64,000 bases of DNA from an uncultured Collinsella sp. (lineage in GTDB: Bacteria > Actinomycetota > Coriobacteriia > Coriobacteriales > Coriobacteriaceae): NCBI GenBank assembly GCA_900544865.1, contig UQXA01000005.1:18475-82474 (forward strand), in the 5' to 3' direction. This document shows, one piece after another, positions 22,687-30,900 of this stretch. The notes beneath the pieces are model-generated. The model made no database searches. It saw only the letters and a list, made by a program, of their open reading frames with translations, and had not been told where the DNA came from. Made by a program: the position numbers and the translations under genes. Numbering within the stretch: position 1 is the first letter of the stretch; each line of letters opens with the position of its first letter.

Positions 22687-24648
22687 CTAGTTGGTCGTAC
22701 CGGAATCGTCACCCGTGCTCGTGCCCGAACCCGAACCCGAGCCAGAAAGTGCGACCGTCAGCGTAATCGTGCTGTCGGTGGACTGCTTGCCGGTGGGGGA
22801 GACGCCCGTAATGGTGGCATCCTCGTTACCGCTCACGGGATTGCCGTTCTGGTCACAGAAGCCAATGTTATAGAAACCGGCGTTGTTGAGCGCGGTAACG
22901 GCAGCGGAAATGCTCTTGCCGTACAGGTTGCCCGGGACGGTGGCCTTGCCGGACTTCTTGGCAATGACGACGGTAATCGTGGCGCCGGGCTTCTGCTTGC
23001 CGCTGGGGTTCCAGCTGATCACGGTGCCCTCGGTAACCGAGTCGTTCTCCTGGTAGCTCACGTCGACGCCAAAGCCTGCCATATCGAGGGCGTTGCGTGC
23101 TTGGGCCTCGGTCATGTCGGTCAGGTCAGGGACGGACGTGGTATCCGGGCCGCTCGAGACCTTGTACGAGATGGTCGTGCCCTTCGCGACTTCCTTACCG
23201 GCTTCGGTGCCCTGCTCAAAGACCTGGCCCTCATCGGCCTCGTTGGCCTCCTCGGAGGCGTTGCCCTTCAGGCCGACGCTTGCCAGCGCGGCTTCTGCCT
23301 GGTCCTTGGTCAGGCCGACAAGCCGGGGAACCTCAACCTTCTCGGAGGGCTTGGGGCCCTTGGAGATTACCAGGTTCACCTTGGTGCCCTTGGCCTTCTT
23401 GGTGTTGCCGTTGGGCGTCTGCTCGGCGACTTTGCCCTCGTCGACATCGTCGTTGTAGCTTTGGTCGATGGTGCCGACCTCGAGGCCGGCTTCCTTGATC
23501 AGCTCGACGGCAGTCTGCTGGTCCTTGCCCAGCACATCGGGCACGGTGACCTGCTCGCCGCCAAAGAGTCCTGTGGCAAAGGCCACCACGATGCCGATGA
23601 CGGCAACGGCTGCCACCACGGCGGCGATGATCTTGTTCTTGTTGGATTTGGGCTTTTCGACCTCGTAGGAGCCGGTGGAGCCCGAAACCGAGCTACGGGC
23701 GGTATTCTGGCCGCTCACGCCCGAGACGGGACGCACCATGGCGCGCGTCTGATCGGAAAGCTCGCGAGTCTTGGTGGCGCCCAGCTCACCGGGGGCACCG
23801 ATGATGCGCGTGGGCTCCGAGACGTTGACGGCACGGCCCGACAGGTAGCTATTGAGCACCTGACGAAGCTCGTCGGCGGTCTGGAAGCGGTTTGCCGGGT
23901 CCTTCTCCATGCACTTGAGGATGATGCGCTCAAGGTCGGCGTCGACACCGGAGTTGATCTGGCTCGGCGGAATAGGCAACTCGTTGACCTGCTTGAGTGC
24001 GACCGAGATGGCGTCGTCACCGTCAAAGGGAACGCGGCCGGTGGCGCATTCATACATCACGACGCCCAGCGAGTAGATATCCGAGGTGGGGCCGAGGTCC
24101 TGACCACGGGTCTGCTCGGGGCTGACGTAGTGGGCAGTTCCGAGCACGTTGTTGTCTTGCGTGAGGTGGCTGTTCTTGGCGCGCGCGATGCCAAAGTCCA
24201 TCACCTTGATGTTGCCGTCGGGCAGCACCATGATGTTCTGCGGCTTAATGTCGCGGTGGATGATCTCGTGCTTGTGGGCGACCGAAAGCGCAGAGCTGAT
24301 CTGCGAGCCGATCTGGGCGACCTTCTTGGGGTCGAGGGCGCCGTGGCTCTTGATGCCGCTCTTAAGGTCGGTGCCGCGCAGGTACTCCATGACGATGTAA
24401 TAGGTGTCGCCGTCCTTGCCCCAATCGTAGACGCCCACGATATAGGGGGAGGAGAGACCGGCTGCTGCCTGGGCCTCCTGCTTAAAGCGTGCGGCGAAGG
24501 TTGCGTCGCCAGCATACTGCGGCAGCATGATCTTGACGGCTACCGTGCGGTCGAGGACCTGGTCCTGTGCACGGTAGACGGTCGCCATGCCGCCTGTTCC
24601 CACCTTATCCTTGAGGAGGTATCTTCCCCCGAGGACCCTCTGTTCCAT
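22687..24648 (-). CDS. pknB: PASTA-domain Ser/Thr protein kinase PknB
   Basis: A transmembrane kinase that senses peptidoglycan/lipid II and controls growth and division. The cytosolic kinase domain is about 1-270: Gly loop VGTGGMATVY (16-25), Lys39, HRDIKPQN with catalytic Asp133, and DFG in VMDFGIAR. A juxtamembrane Ser/Thr-rich stretch leads to one helix (NKIIAAVVAAVAVIGIVVAFATGLF). Four extracellular PASTA repeats follow (VTVPDVLG, VEVPRLVG, TSVPDLTD, ATVPGNLYG), ending in a Ser/Gly tail. ATG 24648 has TAGGAGCAGGA before it; longer open frame upstream lacks a site. It is last in the operon with the SEDS-PBP fusion, PP2C, FHA proteins and a second kinase. Confidence 0.96.
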   Translation of the reverse strand: MEQRVLGGRYLLKDKVGTGGMATVYRAQDQVLDRTVAVKIMLPQYAGDATFAARFKQEAQAAAGLSSPYIVGVYDWGKDGDTYYIVMEYLRGTDLKSGIKSHGALDPKKVAQIGSQISSALSVAHKHEIIHRDIKPQNIMVLPDGNIKVMDFGIARAKNSHLTQDNNVLGTAHYVSPEQTRGQDLGPTSDIYSLGVVMYECATGRVPFDGDDAISVALKQVNELPIPPSQINSGVDADLERIILKCMEKDPANRFQTADELRQVLNSYLSGRAVNVSEPTRIIGAPGELGATKTRELSDQTRAMVRPVSGVSGQNTARSSVSGSTGSYEVEKPKSNKNKIIAAVVAAVAVIGIVVAFATGLFGGEQVTVPDVLGKDQQTAVELIKEAGLEVGTIDQSYNDDVDEGKVAEQTPNGNTKKAKGTKVNLVISKGPKPSEKVEVPRLVGLTKDQAEAALASVGLKGNASEEANEADEGQVFEQGTEAGKEVAKGTTISYKVSSGPDTTSVPDLTDMTEAQARNALDMAGFGVDVSYQENDSVTEGTVISWNPSGKQKPGATITVVIAKKSGKATVPGNLYGKSISAAVTALNNAGFYNIGFCDQNGNPVSGNEDATITGVSPTGKQSTDSTITLTVALSGSGSGSGTSTGDDSGTTN

Positions 24649-24780
24649 TCCTGCTCCTAACATAACTATTCGCTCAACGATGTGTGTAGTACCTACGATG
24701 TGGCCGCTGGGGCCGTGTGGCGCGTTGCCGCTAACTCTTCGGCCGCGGCGCGCCTCGGGTGTCCGATTCAATCATGGGCA

Positions 24781-27651
24781 TCACGCTCCCTGTGCGGCAA
24801 GCGCCGCGGTCAGGACGATACCGGCGATCTTGGCGGCCTTGACGTCATGCTTGTCGAAATCCTCCAAGGCCACCGAGATAGCGACCGTGGGTGAATCGTA
24901 AGGCGCAAAGCCAACGAACATCGAGTTGACGTTGGTGCCGCCGGTCTCGGCCGAACCGGTTTTGCCGGCGACCTTGACGCCCGGAATCTGGGCATCGGTA
25001 CCGGTACCGGACTGGACAACCGCGAGCATAGCCTGCTTGACCTGGTCGGCCGTGGCGGAGCTGACGGCCTGACCAAGCGAGCGGGACTGCGTGGTCTTGA
25101 CCACGGTTCCGTCCGGGGCGAGTACCTGGGCTACAAAGTACGGGTCCATGACCACGCCGCTGTTAGCGATGGCGGCGGCAATCACGGCGTTTTGCATGAC
25201 GGTGGTCTGCGGGCCGGGCGTGTGGTCCATGCCGACAGGCTGGCCGGCGCCGGCCCAGGCGGTCTCCCACTCGGTCATGAGCGACGGGTCGGCCATGATG
25301 GAGGCCGCGGAGGTCAGGTCCTGGCCGAGCTTTTGGCCGTAGCCAAAGGCGTTGGCAAACTGCACGAGCGTGTTTGCGCCAACTTCGTTTGCCACCTGGC
25401 CAAAGACGACGTTGGAGGACACGGCAAAGGCCTGCTGCAGGCTGATGGTGCCGTAGCTCTCGTTGGCATAGTTGGTGACCGGTGCGTTGCCGATGTCCAT
25501 GGAGCCGGGCGCCTGGTAGGTGCTGGTAAGGCTGGCGGTACCGGTCTCGAGTGCCGCGGAAAGCGTAACGACCTTAAACGTTGAGCCCGGCGTGTACAGC
25601 GCGTCCATGGCGCGATTGTACATGGAGCCGTCCTCGCCGCCGCCCGTCTGCAACAGGGCATCGATGTTGGTGTTGTCGTAGGTGGGCGAGCTGGCACATG
25701 CGAGCACCGCGCCGGTACGCGGGTCGATGACCACTACAGCGCCCTTAAAGCCCTTGAGCGCCTGCTCGGCCGCCGTCTGGATACGCGAGTCGATGGTGAG
25801 CTTGGCGGTGTTGCCCGGCTGGGTCTGGCCCGCGAGCGACGCGATGGCGTTGTTCCAGCTGGAGTAATCCTTAGAGCCGGTGAGCGTGTCGTTCATGACG
25901 CTCTCGATGGCGGTGGTGCCATACTGCTGGCTCACGTAGCCAACCACGTGCGCTGCTAGGTTACCGTTGGGGTAGGAGCGTACGTAGGTGCCGTCCTCCT
26001 GCTGCAGCGACTCGGCCAGCGTCACGCCGTCGGACGTGATGATGGAACCGCGCTGGATGTACTTGGAGCGGGCGATGGTGTGGTTGTTGGTCGGCATGTC
26101 CTGATAGTCCTTGGCCTTGATGACTTGGACATAGGTGAGGTTGCCGATAAGGATGGCGAACAGCGCCGTAAAGGCGAGCACCGCACGAGTTAGACGGTTG
26201 GCAAGCGCAACGCGGCCGAGCACACCGGATTCAGGCGTGTCGAGCAGGCGACGGCGCATGCGCGAGCCGACGGAATGGCTACCGCTGCCGTAGGAAGACG
26301 AGGTGGCAAAGCGCGTGCCCGTCGGGGCGGCGGCCGATGCGACCTGATCATCGGTGATGGCGGCCATGGTGCCGGTGCCGGTAAGCTCTGCCTCGCGTCC
26401 GGTCGCCTCGTCACCGGCGCGTAGCAGGAGCGCGACGATGATAAAGCTTGCCAGCAGAGAGGAGCCGCCCTGACTCATAAAGGGCAGGGTGACGCCGGTC
26501 AGCGGAATCAGGCGGGTTACGCCGCCAACGATCAAGAAGGCCTGGAAGCTGATGGCGGCCGTAAGGCCCGTGGCGCTAAAGGCGGCGAGGTCGGATTTAG
26601 CGCGGGCAGCTGTGGTGAGGCCACGCACGGCAAAGAGCATAAACAGGATGAGCACGGCGCCGCCGCCCAAAAGACCCATCTCCTCGCCGATGGCCGAGAA
26701 GATAAAGTCGGACTCGACGACAGGGATGTTGTTGGCCATGCCGTTGCCGATGCCAACACCGACCAGACCGCCATCGGCAAGCGAGAAGAGCGACTGGACG
26801 ATCTGGTAGCCCTGGCCCTGGGCGTCCTTAAACGGATCGACCCAAACCTGGAAACGCACCTGAACGTGCGATAGGAACTTGTAGGCGCCCACGGCTCCGA
26901 CAGCTAAGAGCGCAAGGCCGATAACGACATACGAAAAGCGCCCCGTGGCAACGTAGAGCATCAGCAAGAAGATGGTGTAGAACAGCACGGCCGAACCCAG
27001 GTCGCGTTCGAAGACGACGACGAGCAGGCACACACCCCACACGGCAAACAGCGGCAGCAGCAGTCGCAGGCGAGGGATCTTAAAGCCCAGGATCTTGCGG
27101 TTGGAGATGGAGAGTAGCTCGCGGTTCTCGGCCAGGTACCCGGCCAGGAACAGCACGATAAAGACCTTGGCGAACTCGCCAGGCTGGATGGTAAAGCCCG
27201 CGATGCGAATCCACAGCTTGGAGCCCGAGATCGTGGTGCCGATAAAGATAGGCAGCATCAGCAGAATGATGCCGATGATGCCAAAGGTGTACTTGTAGCG
27301 CATGACCACGTCGAGGTTTTTGACTAGTGCAAGCGTTCCCACCATGAGCGCCACCGAGACAAACAGGATGATGAGCTGTGAGATGGCGAGAGCGGGGGCG
27401 AGACGCGTCACGAACGTGATGCCGATGCCCGAAAGTATAAATACGATGGGCAGGATGGCGGGGTCGGCACCGGGCGCCAAGATGCGCACGGCAATGTGGG
27501 CCGCGGCAAAGGCGGCAAAGAGGCCGATCGGTACGGCGAGCGTCTCAAAGGAGATGGCAGCGCCCGCGGTGAGGACGTACATCGCATACAGCAGGATGAC
27601 GGGGAACGCCGAGGCGATGAGCAAGAGCAGCTCGGTGTTGCGGCGACTCAT
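24781..27651 (-). CDS. SEDS glycosyltransferase (FtsW/RodA) fused to a class B penicillin-binding protein
   Basis: A 956-residue natural fusion of the two halves of a peptidoglycan synthase. Residues about 1-425 are a SEDS polymerase with ten or more membrane helices and family blocks IQPGEFAKVFIVLFLAGYL, VVFERDLGSAVLFY and DFIFSAIGEEMGLLGG. A Ser/Gly/Thr-rich linker (about 430-480) leads to another helix (AVLAFTALFAILIGNLTYVQVI) and a PBP dimerisation/transpeptidase region. That region has the active site Ser690-Thr-Phe-Lys693, SSN (AVSSNVVFG) and KTG at 897-899. SEDS polymerases normally act with a separate class B PBP; here they are one chain. ATG 27651 follows GGGAG. It lies directly after the PP2C gene and 132 bases before pknB. 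Confidence 0.93.
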   Translation of the reverse strand: MSRRNTELLLLIASAFPVILLYAMYVLTAGAAISFETLAVPIGLFAAFAAAHIAVRILAPGADPAILPIVFILSGIGITFVTRLAPALAISQLIILFVSVALMVGTLALVKNLDVVMRYKYTFGIIGIILLMLPIFIGTTISGSKLWIRIAGFTIQPGEFAKVFIVLFLAGYLAENRELLSISNRKILGFKIPRLRLLLPLFAVWGVCLLVVVFERDLGSAVLFYTIFLLMLYVATGRFSYVVIGLALLAVGAVGAYKFLSHVQVRFQVWVDPFKDAQGQGYQIVQSLFSLADGGLVGVGIGNGMANNIPVVESDFIFSAIGEEMGLLGGGAVLILFMLFAVRGLTTAARAKSDLAAFSATGLTAAISFQAFLIVGGVTRLIPLTGVTLPFMSQGGSSLLASFIIVALLLRAGDEATGREAELTGTGTMAAITDDQVASAAAPTGTRFATSSSYGSGSHSVGSRMRRRLLDTPESGVLGRVALANRLTRAVLAFTALFAILIGNLTYVQVIKAKDYQDMPTNNHTIARSKYIQRGSIITSDGVTLAESLQQEDGTYVRSYPNGNLAAHVVGYVSQQYGTTAIESVMNDTLTGSKDYSSWNNAIASLAGQTQPGNTAKLTIDSRIQTAAEQALKGFKGAVVVIDPRTGAVLACASSPTYDNTNIDALLQTGGGEDGSMYNRAMDALYTPGSTFKVVTLSAALETGTASLTSTYQAPGSMDIGNAPVTNYANESYGTISLQQAFAVSSNVVFGQVANEVGANTLVQFANAFGYGQKLGQDLTSAASIMADPSLMTEWETAWAGAGQPVGMDHTPGPQTTVMQNAVIAAAIANSGVVMDPYFVAQVLAPDGTVVKTTQSRSLGQAVSSATADQVKQAMLAVVQSGTGTDAQIPGVKVAGKTGSAETGGTNVNSMFVGFAPYDSPTVAISVALEDFDKHDVKAAKIAGIVLTAALAAQGA

Positions 27652-27667
27652 AAGCGGCACTCCCTTT

Positions 27668-29467
27668 CTAATTCTTATCGGAGGCTTCGGCCTCGGCGGA
27701 CTGTTCGGCGGTTTTCTCGGAATCTGATTCGGAGGTCGATCCCTGATTGGTGTTGTCGCGAATCGTTTGCGCGTCGATCACCTGGCGGGTCTGCTCCTCG
27801 TCGATCTGGTGGCGGTACTTGGATATCGTGTCCTGCGCATCGTCGACACTTGTTTGCGGAATGCCCGCCTTGAGGCGGTTTTGCGTGTCTTCGGGCAGGT
27901 CGGACAGCTTGATGCTGGTTTCGCTTTCGAGCCAGTGGAGCTTGAGTCCGAGTGGCTTGCCGGGCAGGCCGCGCCAGACGGCGACATTGCCCTGGTAGGT
28001 ACCCAGGTAGTACGAGCCGGTGACACCCGTGTAGGCCCAGATGCCAGCTGCCAGCACAAAGACGAGGGCCAGGATGGCGGCGATGGTAATGTTGCGGCGA
28101 CGCACGCGTTGCGCCTCGCGCATGACGCCATCGTCAACCAGGTCAACGACTACTACGGTCACGTTGTCGTGGCCGCCGGCGGCAAGCGCCGCGTCCACTA
28201 GGTTATCGACGCAGATTTGCGCGGTTGAGGACTGCGTGGCGATGTTCTCGATATCGCTATCGGGAATCATGCTCGAAAGGCCGTCGGAGCACAGGATCAG
28301 GCGGTCGCCTTCCTCGATATGCAGGGTGAAGTGGTCGGCATACATGGCGGGGTCCGAGCCCAGCGCACGGGTGATGACCGAACGGTTGGGGTGGACGCGA
28401 GCCTCGTCTGCCGTAATCTCGCCGGCGTCCACGAGTTCTTCCACATAGGAGTGGTCGTGGGTCACGCGGATGAGCGTGCCCTCGTGGAGCAGGTAGGCGC
28501 GAGAATCACCCACGTGGGCGATGGCGAGCGTGTCGTTTTCGATATAGGCGCAGGTGGCTGTGCAGCCCATGCCGGGCTTACCCAGGCCGTTCATGGCCGC
28601 CTCGATTACGGCGGCGTTGGCTGCCTCGACGGCTGCGGCCAGGCGTGCTGCGTCGGCGGACTGCGGGGCCGTCTTGGCAATAGTCTCGACGGCGATGGAA
28701 GAGGCTACCTCGCCGGCGGCGTGACCGCCCATGCCGTCGCATACGCAAAAGAGCGGCGACTGCACCAGGTAGGAATCCTCATTGTGCGGGCGCACGCAGC
28801 CAACGTCGGAGCGGGCGCCCCACATGAGTTGTGTGGTGGTGCCGGCATCATAGGTCGAGTCAGTCTCGATGCGCTCCTCGGTCAGGGGCTCAAAGCTCAT
28901 GGTCGAGCCGGGGTCTTTGAGCTTGGCCTCAACGGCGGCAACGTCGATCTCGGCGGTGTCACCGGGAGAGACGGTGTCGGTCTCGACGTTTGATTCGGAA
29001 TCGCCGGTGTCCGGGGAGTCGGGCTCCTCGGAAACGCGGGCGGTCGACTCGTCGTCTTGCGGGCTGACGTCTATAGGCTCGGGCGCCGGCGTAGACGCGG
29101 GCGCAACCTCGGATGCCGGGGCTATGGGAAACGCCGGCGCGGCGGGCTCGGGTGCCGCAAACACCGCAGCGCTCTCGTTGATTGCCGCGGCGACGGGCTC
29201 TGCAAAGTGAGCCGGCGCCGGGGTTGCTTCGGGCGCTGTGGGCTGTTCCGCAGCATGTGCGCCGATGGGCGCCGCTACGGCATCCTCTTCGTCCTCGTTA
29301 TCGGCGAGATCCGAAATATCATGCGTTACATGCGAAAGAGGCAGGGAGAACACGGTGTCCTCGGGTTCCACGGGTGCGGAGCCCGCCGGAGCGGCGTGGG
29401 CCGGCGCAGCTGCGGCGGCAGCCGGTGCCTCGGTCATAGTTGCGGACTTGTTCTCCTCGTCGATCAT
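27668..29467 (-). CDS. pstP: PP2C-family Ser/Thr protein phosphatase (PstP-like) with long N-terminal extension
   Basis: Removes phosphate from targets of the neighbouring kinases. The PP2C domain starts near residue 210 (MWGARSDVGCVRPHNEDSYLV) with metal-binding motifs CDGMGGHAAGE, AHVGDSRAYLL, LILCSDGLS and GGHDNVTVVVV. One transmembrane helix follows (ITIAAILALVFVLAAGIWAYTG), then an extracytoplasmic tail ending in an acidic stretch. The N-terminal ~200 residues are Ala/Pro/Glu/Asp-rich and disordered, which is unusual for PstP (these start directly with the catalytic domain). The ATG overlaps the stop of fhaB (ATGA), and AAGGTGA precedes it. The length is 599. Confidence 0.93.
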   Translation of the reverse strand: MIDEENKSATMTEAPAAAAAAPAHAAPAGSAPVEPEDTVFSLPLSHVTHDISDLADNEDEEDAVAAPIGAHAAEQPTAPEATPAPAHFAEPVAAAINESAAVFAAPEPAAPAFPIAPASEVAPASTPAPEPIDVSPQDDESTARVSEEPDSPDTGDSESNVETDTVSPGDTAEIDVAAVEAKLKDPGSTMSFEPLTEERIETDSTYDAGTTTQLMWGARSDVGCVRPHNEDSYLVQSPLFCVCDGMGGHAAGEVASSIAVETIAKTAPQSADAARLAAAVEAANAAVIEAAMNGLGKPGMGCTATCAYIENDTLAIAHVGDSRAYLLHEGTLIRVTHDHSYVEELVDAGEITADEARVHPNRSVITRALGSDPAMYADHFTLHIEEGDRLILCSDGLSSMIPDSDIENIATQSSTAQICVDNLVDAALAAGGHDNVTVVVVDLVDDGVMREAQRVRRRNITIAAILALVFVLAAGIWAYTGVTGSYYLGTYQGNVAVWRGLPGKPLGLKLHWLESETSIKLSDLPEDTQNRLKAGIPQTSVDDAQDTISKYRHQIDEEQTRQVIDAQTIRDNTNQGSTSESDSEKTAEQSAEAEASDKN

Positions 29468-29880
29468 CGACGGTTCACCTTCATGACCACGTCGCCAATC
29501 TGGACTTCGTCGCCCTCACGCAGCGTCGCGGGCTCCACGAGCTGGCGGCCGTTGACGAGCGTGCCGTTAAGCGAGTTGAGGTCCTCGATGATGAGCGCCG
29601 GGCCCTGCAGCGAAAAGCGCGCATGCGAGGCCGAGACGAACGGTTCGTTGATGCAGATGTCCGAAGATGGCGAGCGACCGACGATGACGGGGCCGAGCAT
29701 GTCTACGTGGATGCCGCGGATACCGCGCGGACCCTTGTCCACATCAATCGTCCAGATAGCCGAGTCGCGGCGCTGCCCGCGCACAAGTCCCACGCCGGTC
29801 TTCATGACGGCGAACAGGAAGATATAGAGCAGGGCGACCAGGACGATGCGGCCTGCAAAAAGGACGATATCGATGTTCAT
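29464..29880 (-). CDS. fhaB: FHA-domain protein FhaB
   Basis: A 138-residue protein with an N-terminal membrane helix (about 5-27, IVLFAGRIVLVALLYIFLFAVM) and a C-terminal FHA domain (about 65-136) that binds phosphothreonine. Conserved FHA residues are visible in GRSPSSDI, SASHARF and DLNSLNGTLVNG. The actinobacterial homologue links kinase signalling to cell division at the membrane. It lies 6 bases after fhaA and overlaps the PP2C start by 4 bases, so the three are coupled. Confidence 0.9.
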   Translation of the reverse strand: MNIDIVLFAGRIVLVALLYIFLFAVMKTGVGLVRGQRRDSAIWTIDVDKGPRGIRGIHVDMLGPVIVGRSPSSDICINEPFVSASHARFSLQGPALIIEDLNSLNGTLVNGRQLVEPATLREGDEVQIGDVVMKVNRR

Positions 29881-29886
29881 AAGCGA

Positions 29887-30900
29887 CTATCCCCTAAATT
29901 CAAAGGTGCTCAGGCCAAACGTCAGCAGATCGCCGTTGCGCAGCGGGCAGCGCGTAATGCGGCGGTTGTTGACGAGCGTGCCGTTGGTGGAATTGAGGTC
30001 CTCGATCGACCAATCCGAGCCCGTAAAGGTGAGCTGGGCGTGGCGGCGCGACACGTTGGGGTCGCGCAGGGCAATGTCGGAAACTGAGCGCTCGCGACCG
30101 ATGGTTACCTGTGCGGAGGTGATGCTATGGCTCTCGCCGCTCACGACGTCGACGAGCTGGGCGAGCGGGCGCTGCGGGGCGCGAGTGCTCGCCATGTTGG
30201 AGGCGATGCCGGCTGCGGCGCCTAGGCCCACGGCGGCACCGGTCGCGGCGGCTCCGCCCATGCCGGCAAGCGCGTCGCGCGAGACGGTCTGCGGCACCGG
30301 GATGGGTGCTGCGGCGGGGTCGGGGACGCTAGGCGCGAAGGGGTCTGCCACGGCAAGCGGGTCGGGAGCGGCGGCGCGAGGCGTCGGCTGCTGCTGGGGC
30401 ATGGCGGCGGGGCGCTGCTGCTGCGGGGCAGCAAACTGCTGCTGGCCGGCGCGCGGGGCGCTGGCGGCACGGCTTGCCGCGGAGTTGTTCTGGCCCAGGC
30501 CGTTTTGATAGGCGCGCTCTTCTTCGTACAGGCGGCCGAGCGTGGGGGCATCGACGTTCTCGGCAAAGACCGAGAACTTGCCGGCGCGCAGCTGCGGATC
30601 GATCATAAAGCGCACGAGGGGCTCGCCGACAAAGACATAGCGGCGCTTTTCGGCCTGCGCCTTCACAAACTCGCGGACCTCGCGCGAAAGCTCGGGGTAG
30701 AACGGGGCGAGCATGGGATCGTCGTCGGCGGCGATAAGGATGGTATAGAGTGCCGGCGCCGTGTTGACGCCGTTAATCACCAGAGTCTGATCCTCCATGT
30801 CGCGAGCGGCCTGCTTAGCAAGCTTCTTAAAGGAGAACGGGGCACGGGTGGCACCGAAGATGCCGGCCACGTGGTCCTCGAAGATGTTCAGGAAGTTCAC
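29887..30900 (-). CDS. fhaA: FHA-domain protein FhaA (DUF3662 + FHA)
   Basis: A 337-residue cytosolic adaptor. The N-terminal domain (about 1-120, MNFLNIFEDHVAGIFGATRAPFSFKKLAKQ) is the DUF3662 domain typical of actinobacterial FhaA. A Gln/Pro/Ala-rich linker follows (QQQFAAPQQQRPAAMPQQQP). The C-terminal FHA domain starts at about 245 (GRERSVSDI, VSRRHAQL, DLNSTNGTLVNN). The start codon is GTG at 30900, overlapping the stop of the upstream kinase (GTGA). FhaA homologues bind phosphorylated kinases and MviN/MurJ. Confidence 0.92.
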   Translation of the reverse strand: MNFLNIFEDHVAGIFGATRAPFSFKKLAKQAARDMEDQTLVINGVNTAPALYTILIAADDDPMLAPFYPELSREVREFVKAQAEKRRYVFVGEPLVRFMIDPQLRAGKFSVFAENVDAPTLGRLYEEERAYQNGLGQNNSAASRAASAPRAGQQQFAAPQQQRPAAMPQQQPTPRAAAPDPLAVADPFAPSVPDPAAAPIPVPQTVSRDALAGMGGAAATGAAVGLGAAAGIASNMASTRAPQRPLAQLVDVVSGESHSITSAQVTIGRERSVSDIALRDPNVSRRHAQLTFTGSDWSIEDLNSTNGTLVNNRRITRCPLRNGDLLTFGLSTFEFRG

